DNA from: Hominiventricola filiformis
Lineage (GTDB): Bacteria; Bacillota; Clostridia; Lachnospirales; Lachnospiraceae
Assembly: GCF_020686965.1 (NCBI RefSeq)
Contig: NZ_JAJEPS010000015.1
Coordinates: 1 to 64,000 of the forward strand
Direction of reading: 5' to 3'
DNA length: 64,000 bases
Shown: piece after piece, positions 8,459 to 17,995 of the stretch
How positions within the stretch are numbered: the first letter of the stretch is position 1
Layout: the number at the start of each line of letters is the position of its first letter
The notes under the pieces: model-generated
The model's input: only the letters and a program-made list of their open reading frames with translations
Databases searched by the model: none
Told to the model about the DNA's origin: nothing
Position numbers and translations under genes: made by a program

Positions 8459-9355
8459 TTAGACTGCTGCGCTGGCTGCTATGCTGCCTTTGCGTGGTTC
8501 TTCTTTCGGCAGCTGTCCGACAGTAGAAAAAACGCCTTTTTTCATATCCTCAGCCCGGATCAGGGCTTTCTTAGCGTCCATTTCCGCTTTTTTCTTTGCC
8601 TTAATTTTGTCCTCATACCGTTTCTGTGCGCCGCTGGCTTTCCGCTTCAAATAGTTCTGATGGAGTCTGTCCTTGCGTTCTTCTTGTTTCCGCAATTCTT
8701 CCTGTTCCTCTGGAGTTAAAGGAACCGGCTGTAAGGATGGCGGGATATAGCGTCCTAAAAAATTGAAGTAAATTTCAATTTCCTGCGTGGTATCCTGACT
8801 GCCTTTTCTGGCGCGTTCGTGGACAAGGATTTTCTCTACAAACTCGTTGAGCATGGTGTTTGTCATAGTGTCAAAATTCTCGTACTTATCAATCAAGGCT
8901 ATAAATTTCTCTGCTGATTTCTGGCTTTACTCGTAGCCGGTAACAGCCTTTTCCAACTCCGCAATTTCAATCTCAAGTGCGTCCTGCTCTTTGGCATACT
9001 GTGCATCAAGTGCCCTATATCGTGCATCCGGCAGCTTGCCGAGGGCGTTGTCCTCATAGATTTTGCAAATCAGTTTTTCCAGTTCTCCGGATCTCTTTTG
9101 AGCAGCGGCCAGACGCCTGCGCTTTTTCGCTATATCGGCACTCTGTTGGGCAACCTGCGTCTCCTGAACGGTGTGAATAAATTCCGTCCGGTCATTTCTG
9201 GAATATTCAGCGATAGCCCGGAGCGTGTCGGAAACCAATGTCAGAACAGCACTCTCATTGATACGGTGTTGAGTGGGACATAGTGTCCCACACGGAATTT
9301 TGGTATAATTGGAACAGGTATATTGAGAAATCCGCTTTCTTGTTTTTTTCAATTG
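8459..9355 (-). pseudogene. Remnant of a large serine recombinase (zinc-ribbon/coiled-coil and DUF4368 part)
   Basis: Two same-frame segments encode the C-terminal half of a Tn4451/TndX-type recombinase. The upstream part (to 8927) has a zinc-ribbon-like CSNYTKIPCGTLCPTQHRIN stretch and a coiled coil. The downstream part (8459-8896) has the DUF4368 tail V-E-K-I-L-V-H-E-R-A-R-K-G with IEIYFNFLGRYIPP. They are separated only by an in-frame TAA at 8927-8929 after G-Y-E, within an otherwise continuous G-Y-E-*-S-Q-K-S-A-E-K-F-I-A-L-I frame; a CAA-to-TAA change would explain it. The N-terminal catalytic Ser domain is missing. The upstream limit (about 9355) is approximate. Confidence 0.8.
9273..9291. 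repeat. Perfect inverted repeat GTGGGACA-TAG-TGTCCCAC
   Basis: Two 8-bp arms flank a 3-bp centre, inside the recombinase remnant near the presumed edge of the mobile region. It may be coincidental or a protein-binding site. Confidence 0.6.
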
Positions 9356-9448
9356 TCGATTTTTATATATTGATACATCGGATACGCAAAAAAGGCTGCT
9401 GCTCAACAGATGATCTCTCATCCATTTTGCAACAGCCAAAATCTTTCT

Positions 9449-9946
9449 TTATGCTATTTTCAGTGTGTTTTTGATCTCCCGGATATCCAGCTGAAGTCCC
9501 GATATCTGAATATCCATTAATGTACATTCAGATCGTCGGACCCGCACCATGTCAAGTTTACGGGACAGATCCAGATGTCCTTCTGCAATTTTACAGATAT
9601 TGGGACGCAGCTCATTCTCCATGATAAATTCAATTTTCTCAGTCTTTCTGCCAAGTCTCTCAACATCTGTACTGAGTTTCTCCATTCCAGTCTGAAGCTC
9701 CACTACATCCCCTTGAAGTTTTGTCACATCTTTTCTCAGTTCTTTCACTTCCACCTGCAATTCTGTCACATCCGCACGCAGCTCTTTCATTCCTACCTGC
9801 AGCTCCGTCACATCTTTTCTCAGCTCTTTCATTCCTACCTGCAGTTCCGTCACGTCTTTCCTCAGCTCTTTCACTTCTTCACGCACAGGTTCTATTGCTT
9901 TCGTGACAACTCCACCTATTAGTTCCAGATCTCTCTCATTTAACAT
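9449..9946 (-). CDS. Coiled-coil protein with four 14-residue repeats, function unknown
   Basis: The 165-residue acidic/basic helical protein contains four tandem copies of a 14-residue unit (consensus ELRKDVTELQVGMK) at residues 27-82, continuing as weaker heptads to about 100. The repeats are consistent with a long parallel coiled coil. There is no signal peptide or membrane segment. It resembles small repeat proteins seen beside mobile elements in Lachnospiraceae, but no function is known to me. It is a lone gene between the recombinase remnant and an S8 protease. Confidence 0.75.
   Translation of the reverse strand: MLNERDLELIGGVVTKAIEPVREEVKELRKDVTELQVGMKELRKDVTELQVGMKELRADVTELQVEVKELRKDVTKLQGDVVELQTGMEKLSTDVERLGRKTEKIEFIMENELRPNICKIAEGHLDLSRKLDMVRVRRSECTLMDIQISGLQLDIREIKNTLKIA
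9701..9868 (-). repeat. Four tandem 42-bp repeats inside the coiled-coil gene
   Basis: The 14-residue protein units correspond to 42-bp DNA units that are nearly identical (for example the repeated CTCTTTCATTCCTACCTGCA blocks on the plus strand). Such in-frame arrays can expand or contract by slippage without breaking the gene. Confidence 0.85.
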
Positions 9947-10083
9947 GCCTTTCCTCCTTTTCTTTAGCTATTCGTTTTACTTTTTCAAATTACAACTTGC
10001 AGTATATCATATGTTTTATGAAATGTCAGTACAGTTTACATAAATTCAAGAAGTTCGTGCATATTTCACAATAACTGATTGTA

Positions 10084-11775
10084 TCAGATTCCCCGAATTG
10101 CCTGGAAGACGCCATAGAGATCCAGCAATCCATATCCCCAGGTTTTGTTAGGATAAGTATAATTTTCAGAGCGGCTGGCACCGCGGATCAGGTAACGTTG
10201 AATGGTAACACTGTCCATGGCAGGTGCGTTCTGCTGTACAATCCCCCATTCCAGAAGAAGGGCGCAGGCTCCTGCCCCCAGGGCTGCCGCCGCACTGGTT
10301 CCTGTGAGAGTACTGTTTCGTCCTCTCATATCAATGGTGGAAACTTCCATTGCAGGCGCCGCCACATCAGGCACCACTTTTCCGGTTCGCGTATATCCTC
10401 TGCCTGAGTCATACCAGATACTGTTGGTTCTGGCATCATATCCGGCAAAGGTCAGAACACCTTCCGCATTGGCAGGTTCTGTGACGGTTGTATCCGGATC
10501 CGACCGTATAAAATAAGTTTCTGAACTGATAAATCCTGTCACTGGCAGCCACATATGAAATCCTTTTTCCAGATTTCCGACGGAATAAATTCGAATGGTC
10601 CAGATTCCGGCAGTTGGATTCTGAAAAGCCAGCAAAATCCGCTCATCCCCGGAAATCACTTCCGATAATTCATACTGTACATCCAGCATAGTATTTTCAA
10701 ACACAAAATCATAACGTTCTCTGCTCAATACCTGGGGCGTAATTCGTGAAATCCGTTCTCCGCTGGGCGCAATCACCTCCGTCACAAAAAGTCCTGGCGC
10801 ATTTCCCCAGAGATTTACCTGAAATCCCGTCTCCCCGGGTCCCACTCTCAGCTCTACATCCATATATCCGGTTTCCGACGGTACAGTCCCGTAGAAATGA
10901 TGTCCCCGATTTCCCTCATTTCCGGCGGCTGCCACCACTGCCCGGCCTGATTTTCTGGAAATATAGGTAAGATATAGTCCAAGGGGTGTCTCGCCTGTAT
11001 GTCCGCCGGAATTGCTGCCAAGCGCCAGACAGATAATCAGAGGCTTTCCCTCCCGCTGGGCCAGAAGATCCAGATACCGGATTCCCAGCATAATGTCCGC
11101 TTCCTCATAGGCAATACTGTCCTGAGGAATTCTCTCCAGCTTCCTGATAAAGGGCTTTGCCTCCTTCAGCTTCACAAAGGCAATGTCTGCTTCCGGTGCT
11201 GCCCCTAAAAAGTTTTCATTCGTAAGTTCCGATCCCGCCGCAATGGCCGCCACTTTGGATCCATGCCCGTTCTCATCCCGTCCCGGCAGATATTCCCGTC
11301 CTTCCCGAAGCCACGAATCTATCTCTTCCCGACCATAACCGCTCCCATAGAGAAATCCATCCGGCACAGTGCCGCTTTGATCGGTCTGATCCCATAGTCC
11401 GATCAGCCTCGTTCTTCCATCTGAAGTCCGGAACACGGGATTTTGCAGGGCAATCCCTGAATCCACGAACCCAATGATCACACCGCTCCCCTTTAACTGC
11501 AGCGCCGGCTGATTCTGAATGGTCAGAATCCGGGTTGCCTCCAGACTTTCCGTATCCATCTGCGTATGGCAATAGGTTACACCATAATCTCCCACAGGCA
11601 GACTGATCCGGTTACCGAATACTTCCTCCCGCCGTACATAATACACACTGATGTTCGGACTGATATATTGTCCGCAATACCCGTAGGGCAGCCATTCCGC
11701 TTCCGGCGGCCGCACATCCATCTTCCACACAAAATCAATATACTCATCTGAAAGGATTGCTTCCCGGCAGTCCAT
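10084..11775 (-). CDS. S8-family (subtilisin-like) serine protease
   Basis: The 563-residue protein has the full subtilase triad: Asp105 (FVDSGI), His171 (NGHGSKVAAIAAG) and Ser494 (TGTSAAAALGAG), with the oxyanion Asn286 in AAAGNEG. An insertion of about 150 residues with a beta-rich look (about 300-450) lies between Asn286 and Ser494, as in the Csp/S8 proteases of clostridia. No N-terminal signal peptide is visible, so it may act inside the cell or leave by an unusual route. It is monocistronic. Confidence 0.9.
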   Translation of the reverse strand: MDCREAILSDEYIDFVWKMDVRPPEAEWLPYGYCGQYISPNISVYYVRREEVFGNRISLPVGDYGVTYCHTQMDTESLEATRILTIQNQPALQLKGSGVIIGFVDSGIALQNPVFRTSDGRTRLIGLWDQTDQSGTVPDGFLYGSGYGREEIDSWLREGREYLPGRDENGHGSKVAAIAAGSELTNENFLGAAPEADIAFVKLKEAKPFIRKLERIPQDSIAYEEADIMLGIRYLDLLAQREGKPLIICLALGSNSGGHTGETPLGLYLTYISRKSGRAVVAAAGNEGNRGHHFYGTVPSETGYMDVELRVGPGETGFQVNLWGNAPGLFVTEVIAPSGERISRITPQVLSRERYDFVFENTMLDVQYELSEVISGDERILLAFQNPTAGIWTIRIYSVGNLEKGFHMWLPVTGFISSETYFIRSDPDTTVTEPANAEGVLTFAGYDARTNSIWYDSGRGYTRTGKVVPDVAAPAMEVSTIDMRGRNSTLTGTSAAAALGAGACALLLEWGIVQQNAPAMDSVTIQRYLIRGASRSENYTYPNKTWGYGLLDLYGVFQAIRGI

Positions 11776-11813
11776 ACCTGTTCCTCCGTTAAATACTTCC
11801 CATTAGTATATGT

Positions 11814-11852
11814 AAAAAAAGCTCCAATGTGCATCTGCACATCAGAGCTTTT
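11814..11852 (-). terminator. Rho-independent terminator of the ABC exporter operon
   Basis: On the minus strand AAAAGCTC..ATGTGCA pairs with TGCACAT..GAGCTTTT and runs into TTTTTTT. It lies 33 nt after the stop of the second exporter gene. Confidence 0.85.
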
Positions 11853-11884
11853 CTGTCATTCACGCCGGGTGAATCTCATCCTGT

Positions 11885-13639
11885 TTAGTCTTCAAACTGA
11901 CTGTTATAAAGTTTTGCATAGAAACCATTCTGTGCCAGCAGTGTTTTATGATTTCCCTGTTCTACGATTTGTCCATCACGCATAACAAGGATCACATCTG
12001 CCTCACGAATCGTAGACAAACGATGCGCTACGATGAAACTGGTATGACCTTCCATGAGTTTTGCAAAGGCATTCTGAATCTTCATCTCTGTTCTGGTATC
12101 AATGGAAGACGTTGCTTCATCCAGAATCAACATGGTCGGGTGACAGAGCATCAGTCTTGTAATACACAGAAGCTGCTTCTGACCCTGGGAAAGTCCGCCG
12201 CCATCCTCACCGATGAAGGTATCATATCCTTTCGGCAGACGTTTAATAAAACTGTGGGCATGGCTTAATTTTGCCGCTTCCACAATCTCCTCATCTGTTG
12301 CATCTGGTTTTCCAATGAGCAGGTTCTCTTTTACCGTACCGGAACGAAGCCAGGTATCCTGCAGCACCATTCCATAAACCGCACGGAGACTGTTTCTGGT
12401 GAGCATCCGGATATCCGTACCTTCCACCTGAATGCTTCCGTCATCCACATCATAGAACCGCATCAGAAGATTAATGAGCGTTGTCTTACCACAGCCAGTC
12501 GGACCAACGATTGCCACACGCTCACCCGGTTTCACCGTCAGATTCAGATTCTCGATTAATTTCTGATCCGGGCGGTATGCAAATCTTACATTTTGAAGAC
12601 ATACATTTCCTTCTACGTCCGTCAGAACCTTCACATCTTCCGGTTCCGGTGTCTGTGGTTCCTCCTCAATGAGTTCAAAGACGCGGCCCGCACAGGCGAT
12701 AGCATTCTGAAGCTCGGTAATCACACCGGAAATCTCATTGAAGGGCTTGGTATACTGGTTTGCATAGCTCAGGAAACAGGTCAGCTGTCCGACAGACATT
12801 CTGCCGTTCACGGCTGCCAGGGCTCCCGTAATTCCCACACCCGTGTATACAAGGCTGTTTACAAAACGGGTAGACGGGTTGGTGATAGAGGAAAAGAAAA
12901 TCGCCCGCAGGGAATATTTCTGAAGACGGCCGTTGATTTCATCAAACCGGGCACTCGCTTCCTGCTCATGACCAAAGGCCTGAACTACCTTCTGGTTGCC
13001 AATCATCTCGTCGATCAGTGCGGTCTGCTCACCTCTTGTCTCGGACTGCTTCCGGAACATATCAAAGGTATGCTTTGCAATGAAGGAAGCAACCAGCCAG
13101 GAAATCGGTGTTACCAGCAGAACCACGAAGGTGATTCCTACGTTGACGCTGAGCATGAATCCGATGGTTCCAAGAATCGTAATCACACCGGTAAACAACT
13201 GGGTAAATCCCATGAGCAGACCATCTGCAAACTGATCTACATCCGCAATAATACGGCTTACGATCTCTCCGCTTGACTTCCGGTCAATATATTTCAGGGG
13301 CAGGATTTCCAGTTTGGCAAATGCCTCATTCCGGATATCCCGTACAATCTGATAGGTCAGTTTATTGTTGCAGATATTCATGCCCCACTGTGCCAGCGCT
13401 GTCACACCAATGACCATTGCCATTTGCTTCAATACGGCAAAGACACCTGCCCAATCCACATGTCCTTTGCCCACAATACAGTCTACCGCATCTCCGGTGA
13501 GCAGCGGAATATACAGGGTAGATGCTACGGTAATCGCTGCCAGAAGAATGGAAATCGCCAGGTAAGACCAGTAGCGTCTCATATAGCGGAGCACCTTTTT
13601 CAGGACTTCTGTCTGTTCAGAATTCATTTTCTTACTCAT
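11885..13639 (-). CDS. Heterodimeric ABC exporter, subunit with the canonical ATP site residues
   Basis: This 584-residue half transporter has six membrane helices, Walker A GPTGCGKTT, an LSQGQ signature, Walker B MLILDEAT with the catalytic Glu, and switch His in VAHRL. It overlaps the preceding exporter gene by eight bases. The partner lacks the Walker B Glu, so the pair resembles BmrCD, LmrCD and TM287/288 heterodimers with one consensus and one degenerate site. Drug or lipid export is likely; the substrate is unknown. Both genes are transcribed away from the LysR gene. Confidence 0.92.
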   Translation of the reverse strand: MSKKMNSEQTEVLKKVLRYMRRYWSYLAISILLAAITVASTLYIPLLTGDAVDCIVGKGHVDWAGVFAVLKQMAMVIGVTALAQWGMNICNNKLTYQIVRDIRNEAFAKLEILPLKYIDRKSSGEIVSRIIADVDQFADGLLMGFTQLFTGVITILGTIGFMLSVNVGITFVVLLVTPISWLVASFIAKHTFDMFRKQSETRGEQTALIDEMIGNQKVVQAFGHEQEASARFDEINGRLQKYSLRAIFFSSITNPSTRFVNSLVYTGVGITGALAAVNGRMSVGQLTCFLSYANQYTKPFNEISGVITELQNAIACAGRVFELIEEEPQTPEPEDVKVLTDVEGNVCLQNVRFAYRPDQKLIENLNLTVKPGERVAIVGPTGCGKTTLINLLMRFYDVDDGSIQVEGTDIRMLTRNSLRAVYGMVLQDTWLRSGTVKENLLIGKPDATDEEIVEAAKLSHAHSFIKRLPKGYDTFIGEDGGGLSQGQKQLLCITRLMLCHPTMLILDEATSSIDTRTEMKIQNAFAKLMEGHTSFIVAHRLSTIREADVILVMRDGQIVEQGNHKTLLAQNGFYAKLYNSQFED

Positions 13640-15389
13640 GAACGCTCACCCCTTCCTCTGCTGCCGCCATCTTTCCTTCTTCTTTCTCAAACTGGGAATA
13701 GTAAATTTCCTGATATACCTCACAGTTGTTCAGAAGTTCCTGGTGGGTTCCAATTCCTGCCACTTTACCATCATCCAGCACGATGATCTTATCTGCATGA
13801 CGGATGGAAGACGTTCTCTGGGATACGATAAAGACGATCGGCTGCCCCTCCATCTCACGGATGGATTTCCGGAGTGCCGCATCTGTTGCAAAGTCAAGGG
13901 CAGATGCACTGTCGTCCAGAATCAGGATGCCCGGTTTTCTGACCAAAGCACGGGCAATGGTAAGCCTTTGTCTCTGGCCGCCGGATAAGTTCTTTCCGCC
14001 CTGATCGACCCGCGCCTGAAGCTGTCCGTCCCGTTCTTCCACAAAATCTTTTGCCTGGGCAACCGAAAGAGCCTGCCACATTTCTTCTTCCGTGGCATCT
14101 TCTTTACCCCAGCGGAGATTGTCTGCGATAGTTCCATTGAAAAGCACTGCTTTCTGGGGTACCACGCCTACCATATGGCGCAGGGATTCTTTGTCATAAT
14201 TTTTGACATCCTCGCCGTTGATCCGGACAGCTCCTGCCGTGGCATCGTAGAATCTCGGAATCAGATTTATCAGACTGGATTTTCCGGAACCGGTGCCGCC
14301 GATAACGCCGATGGTCTCCCCTGCATGTACGGTAAAATCAATATCCGTCAGAGATTCCGTTCCCGCCTCCGCATAGGTCAGTCCCACATGATCAAACTGC
14401 AGGGAGGTAATGGTGTTTTTTATCTCTCTGGTTCCGTTCTTCATACTGCACGGAATTTCGAAGATACTCTGGATCCGGTTTCCACAGGCTACTGCTTTGG
14501 TTACGGTGATAATCAGGTTTGCCAGTTTTACCAGCTCTACCAGAATCTGATTCATGTAGTTCACCAGTGCAACCACCTGACCCTGTGTCAGAATACCTGC
14601 ATCTACCCGGACAGCTCCCGTGTAGAGAAGTACAATGACAGCGCCATTTACAATAATGTAGGTTACCGGATTCATAAGACCGGAGATACGGCCTACAAAT
14701 TTCTGCAGATCCGTCAGATGCTCATTCTCCTGACGGAAATGTTTCTGCTCCTGCTCTTCCATCCGGAATGCACGGATGACACGGACACCGGTCAGATTTT
14801 CTCTGGTCAGACCCAGTACCTGGTCAAGTGCACCCTGCACTCTCCGATACATGGGCATGGTCCAAAGCATAATTCCAAAGACTACAATGGACAGAAGCGG
14901 AATCGTAATGACAAATACCAGTGCCGCTTTCACATCTACCGTAAATGCCATCACCATGGCACCAAATACGATAAACGGGGAACGAAGGAACAGACGAAGC
15001 ACCAGATTGATGCCGGACTGGACCTGATTGATGTCACTGGTCATACGGGTCATCAGTGTAGAGGTACCGATCTTGTCCATCTCCGTATAAGAGAGGCTCT
15101 GGATATGTCCGAACAGCTCTTTTCTCAATACTGTGGAAAATCCTGTCGCCGCCTTTGCTGCAAAGTACTGGGCCGTAATAGAGCAGGTCAGGCCGATCAC
15201 ACCCAGGGCAACGAGAATGAGGCACATTCTCACAATATAACCCCTGTCGCTTCCGCCGATACCCACATCGATGACGGCTGCCATAACCAGAGGCACGAAA
15301 AGCTCAAAGAGCGCTTCCAGCATTTTAAAAAGCGGTGCCAGAACCGTCTCCTTTTCATACCCCTTCAGGTAAATAAGAAGTTTTTTCAT
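13632..15389 (-). CDS. Heterodimeric ABC exporter, subunit with a degenerate ATP site
   Basis: This 585-residue half transporter has Walker A GGTGSGKSS, signature LSGGQ and a Walker B ending ILILDDSAS, in which Asp replaces the catalytic Glu, plus Gln in place of the switch His (VSQRT). Those two substitutions are the hallmarks of the degenerate subunit of heterodimeric exporters. It is the promoter-proximal gene and overlaps its partner by eight bases. Confidence 0.92.
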   Translation of the reverse strand: MKKLLIYLKGYEKETVLAPLFKMLEALFELFVPLVMAAVIDVGIGGSDRGYIVRMCLILVALGVIGLTCSITAQYFAAKAATGFSTVLRKELFGHIQSLSYTEMDKIGTSTLMTRMTSDINQVQSGINLVLRLFLRSPFIVFGAMVMAFTVDVKAALVFVITIPLLSIVVFGIMLWTMPMYRRVQGALDQVLGLTRENLTGVRVIRAFRMEEQEQKHFRQENEHLTDLQKFVGRISGLMNPVTYIIVNGAVIVLLYTGAVRVDAGILTQGQVVALVNYMNQILVELVKLANLIITVTKAVACGNRIQSIFEIPCSMKNGTREIKNTITSLQFDHVGLTYAEAGTESLTDIDFTVHAGETIGVIGGTGSGKSSLINLIPRFYDATAGAVRINGEDVKNYDKESLRHMVGVVPQKAVLFNGTIADNLRWGKEDATEEEMWQALSVAQAKDFVEERDGQLQARVDQGGKNLSGGQRQRLTIARALVRKPGILILDDSASALDFATDAALRKSIREMEGQPIVFIVSQRTSSIRHADKIIVLDDGKVAGIGTHQELLNNCEVYQEIYYSQFEKEEGKMAAAEEGVSVHE

Positions 15390-15434
15390 GATGGTTCTCC
15401 CTTGTTCAGAAACCGTTCAGGTTTCCGTATTTCC

Positions 15435-15464
15435 TTGACATTATAGCACAGCATATTCTATATT
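15435..15464 (+). promoter_or_regulatory. Probable promoter for the LysR-type gene
   Basis: TTGACA at 15435-15440 and TATATT at 15459-15464 are 18 nt apart. The same interval holds a minus-strand TATAAT (within GCTATAATG) that may serve the exporter operon, so the two transcription units share this intergenic region. Confidence 0.55.
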
Positions 15465-15525
15465 AAAATTATTCATTTTGTATATTTTCTATATATATTT
15501 CATATGGTTTATAAAGGAGTCATTG

Positions 15526-16407
15526 ATGGATTTAAAACAGTTATCTTATTTTGTGACAGTGATTCAGGAAGGAACCATCTCCGGCGCTGCCCGGAAACTT
15601 CACCTGACCCAGCCGCCTTTAAGCGCCCAAATGAAACTTCTGGAGGAGGAAGCCGGATGCCTGCTCTTTGAACGGGGTTCCCGGCATGTGCAGCTCACCG
15701 CCGCCGGACAGATGCTCTACGGCCGTGCCGTTAAAATGCTGGAACTGGCTGATATTACTGCGCGGGAATTAAAAGATTACCGGGATGGAACTGCCGGATG
15801 CCTCCGACTGGGAGTAGTTTCCTCAGTAGGAAGCACCTATCTCATCCATGCGGTACAGGATTTTCAGAAACAGTATCCCCACATTGATTTTGAATTAACC
15901 GAGGGAAATACTTATCAGCTTCTGGAACAGTTGTCTTCCGGCCTCATTGAACTGGCATTGGTCCGCACCCCGTTTTCCAAACAGGGGCTGACCTCTGTTC
16001 CGCTGATTGAAGAACCGCTTCTGGCAGTCGGCAGCAAACGTTATTTTCAAAATAAAAATTCCATTACCCTGTCCGATCTCTCCGGCCTGCCATTGATCCT
16101 GTACCGGCGATGGGAACCAATTCTTCTGGAATCTTTTCGGGAAGCCGGACTGGTTCCCCATGTTTTCTGTAAAAATGACGATGCCAGAACTTCCGTCATC
16201 TGGGCTGATGCCGGACTTGGAATCTCCATTCTCCCGGCTTCCGCTTTCGGACTGGTGAAAAACCCGGACACTGTAAGCCGCCAGATCTCCGATCTTCCAC
16301 TAACTTCCAGCATCTGTCTGGTGCGAAGCCAGGATACCTGGATTTCCACAGCTGCCCGCGCCTTTTTAAACTGTCTCTCGGAAACTTACGATCACCCGTT
16401 TACTTAA
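15526..16407 (+). CDS. LysR-family transcriptional regulator
   Basis: The 293-residue protein has the N-terminal LysR winged helix (LKQLSYFVTVIQEGTISGAA, then L-H-L-T-Q-P-P-L-S-A-Q) and a periplasmic-binding-like effector domain from about residue 90. The start at 15526 has AAAGGAG upstream; an earlier in-frame ATG at 15478 lies in the AT-rich promoter region. It sits just upstream of, and in line with, the DUF1538-PII pair (17 nt gap), which it probably regulates. The divergent ABC exporter is the other candidate target. Confidence 0.9.
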   Translation: MDLKQLSYFVTVIQEGTISGAARKLHLTQPPLSAQMKLLEEEAGCLLFERGSRHVQLTAAGQMLYGRAVKMLELADITARELKDYRDGTAGCLRLGVVSSVGSTYLIHAVQDFQKQYPHIDFELTEGNTYQLLEQLSSGLIELALVRTPFSKQGLTSVPLIEEPLLAVGSKRYFQNKNSITLSDLSGLPLILYRRWEPILLESFREAGLVPHVFCKNDDARTSVIWADAGLGISILPASAFGLVKNPDTVSRQISDLPLTSSICLVRSQDTWISTAARAFLNCLSETYDHPFT

Positions 16408-16424
16408 AACAACGAAAGGAGCTG

Positions 16425-17966
16425 ATGCCTTTGGCAGCTATTCAGACAAATCTACTTGAAAAACTTAACGAAGCATTAAAAGCCGTCCTTCCCATTATGG
16501 GAATCGTACTTCTTTTAAGTTTTACCATCGCGCCCCTTCCCTCCGGTATTCTGCTGCTGTTTCTCTTTGGCGGAATCCTACTGATTCTCGGCATGATGTT
16601 CTTTAATCTCGGTGCAGAACTGTCCATGACGCCCATGGGCGAAAAAGTCGGCAAGAAAATGGCGGGAAGCATGCATCTGGGACTGGTACTGTTTCTTTGT
16701 TTTCTCCTCGGTTTTATTATCACCATCTCAGAGCCTGACCTGCAGGTACTTGCCGGACAGGTTCCCTCCATTCCGAATCTGACGCTGATCCTTGCCGTGG
16801 CAGGCGGCGTCGGGCTGTTTCTGATGATTGCCGCCCTCCGAATGCTTTTTTCCATGGCACTTGCTCCGCTGCTCATCGTCTTCTATCTGTTTGTGTTTAC
16901 CCTGGCTTCCTTTGTTCCCGGAGATTTTCTTGCTGTCGCCTTTGATTCCGGCGGCGTGACGACCGGCCCCATGACCGTTCCATTTATCATGGCTCTGGGT
17001 ATTGGTTTTTCTGCCATCCGAAGCGATAAGCATGCAGAAAACGACAGTTTTGGACTGGTAGCCCTCTGTTCTGTAGGTCCTATACTGGCAGTTCTCATTC
17101 TGGGTCTTATTTTCAGAACTTCCGACAGCTCCTATACCGCTGCTGTTATACCGGAAATCCAGAATTCCAGAGATCTGTGGATCTGCTTCAGGGATGGATT
17201 TCCGGAATATATAAAAGAAATTGCCCTCTCTCTTCTGCCCATTACCCTCTTTTTCTTCCTGTTTCAGATCTTTTCCCTGAGACTGAAGAAACGGACCTTG
17301 AAAAAAATTGTGATCGGCATTCTCTACACATATATTGGTCTTGTACTATTCATGACCGGCGTTAATGTAGGATTTATGCCAGCCGGGAATTATCTGGGGC
17401 AGCAGATTGCCGGACTTTCCTGCAACTGGATTCTTATCCCTATCGGTATGGTGATCGGATATTTTATCGTAAAAGCAGAACCGGCCGTCTATGTCCTGAT
17501 GGATCAGGTGGAAGAACTTACTTCCGGTGCTATTTCCGGCCAGGCCATGGGAATGTCTCTGTCTCTTGGTGTGGCAGCATCTGTTGGAATTGCCATGCTC
17601 CGTGTACTGACCGGCATCTCCATTTTATGGTTTCTCATTCCGGGATACGCCATCGCCCTCTGCCTGTCCTTCTTTGTGCCGAAGATCTTCACGGCCATCG
17701 CATTTGACTCCGGCGGAGTTGCTTCCGGTCCCATGACCGCTACTTTCCTGCTTCCCTTTGCTATGGGAGCCTGCGATGCTCTCGGCGGAAATATCGTCAG
17801 TGATGCCTTCGGCATTGTTGCCATGGTGGCCATGACTCCACTCATCACCATACAGATACTGGGAACCATTTACCGCTTCCGCTCCGGCACCTCCGGTTCT
17901 TTTATCCCGGTACCTGCTGTCTCCTATCTGGATCAATTTGCAGATGATGACATTATCGAACTGTAA
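16425..17966 (+). CDS. DUF1538 family integral membrane protein
   Basis: The 513-residue protein has about a dozen membrane helices arranged as two homologous halves. The motif AFDSGGV(T/A)(T/S)GPMT occurs at 172-184 and again at 426-438, and an E-P-x-x-x-V-L element occurs near 103 and near 352. This is the signature of DUF1538. The internal repeat looks like that of a transporter, but the substrate is unknown. The ATG is four bases from AGGAG; a TTG two codons later has better spacing. The following gene encodes a PII-like protein, as is typical for the family. Confidence 0.88.
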   Translation: MPLAAIQTNLLEKLNEALKAVLPIMGIVLLLSFTIAPLPSGILLLFLFGGILLILGMMFFNLGAELSMTPMGEKVGKKMAGSMHLGLVLFLCFLLGFIITISEPDLQVLAGQVPSIPNLTLILAVAGGVGLFLMIAALRMLFSMALAPLLIVFYLFVFTLASFVPGDFLAVAFDSGGVTTGPMTVPFIMALGIGFSAIRSDKHAENDSFGLVALCSVGPILAVLILGLIFRTSDSSYTAAVIPEIQNSRDLWICFRDGFPEYIKEIALSLLPITLFFFLFQIFSLRLKKRTLKKIVIGILYTYIGLVLFMTGVNVGFMPAGNYLGQQIAGLSCNWILIPIGMVIGYFIVKAEPAVYVLMDQVEELTSGAISGQAMGMSLSLGVAASVGIAMLRVLTGISILWFLIPGYAIALCLSFFVPKIFTAIAFDSGGVASGPMTATFLLPFAMGACDALGGNIVSDAFGIVAMVAMTPLITIQILGTIYRFRSGTSGSFIPVPAVSYLDQFADDDIIEL

Positions 17967-17995
17967 TCATATTACTTTATAAAAAGGAGCCGCTT

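Noticed and set aside
9727..9868. CRISPR-like repeats
   Set aside because: The repeats are contiguous 42-bp coding units without spacers, inside a coiled-coil gene.
14175..15446. 423-codon plus-strand frame opposite the degenerate ABC subunit
   Set aside because: It is the complement of a strongly conserved transporter gene and shows no domain, ribosome site or promoter of its own.
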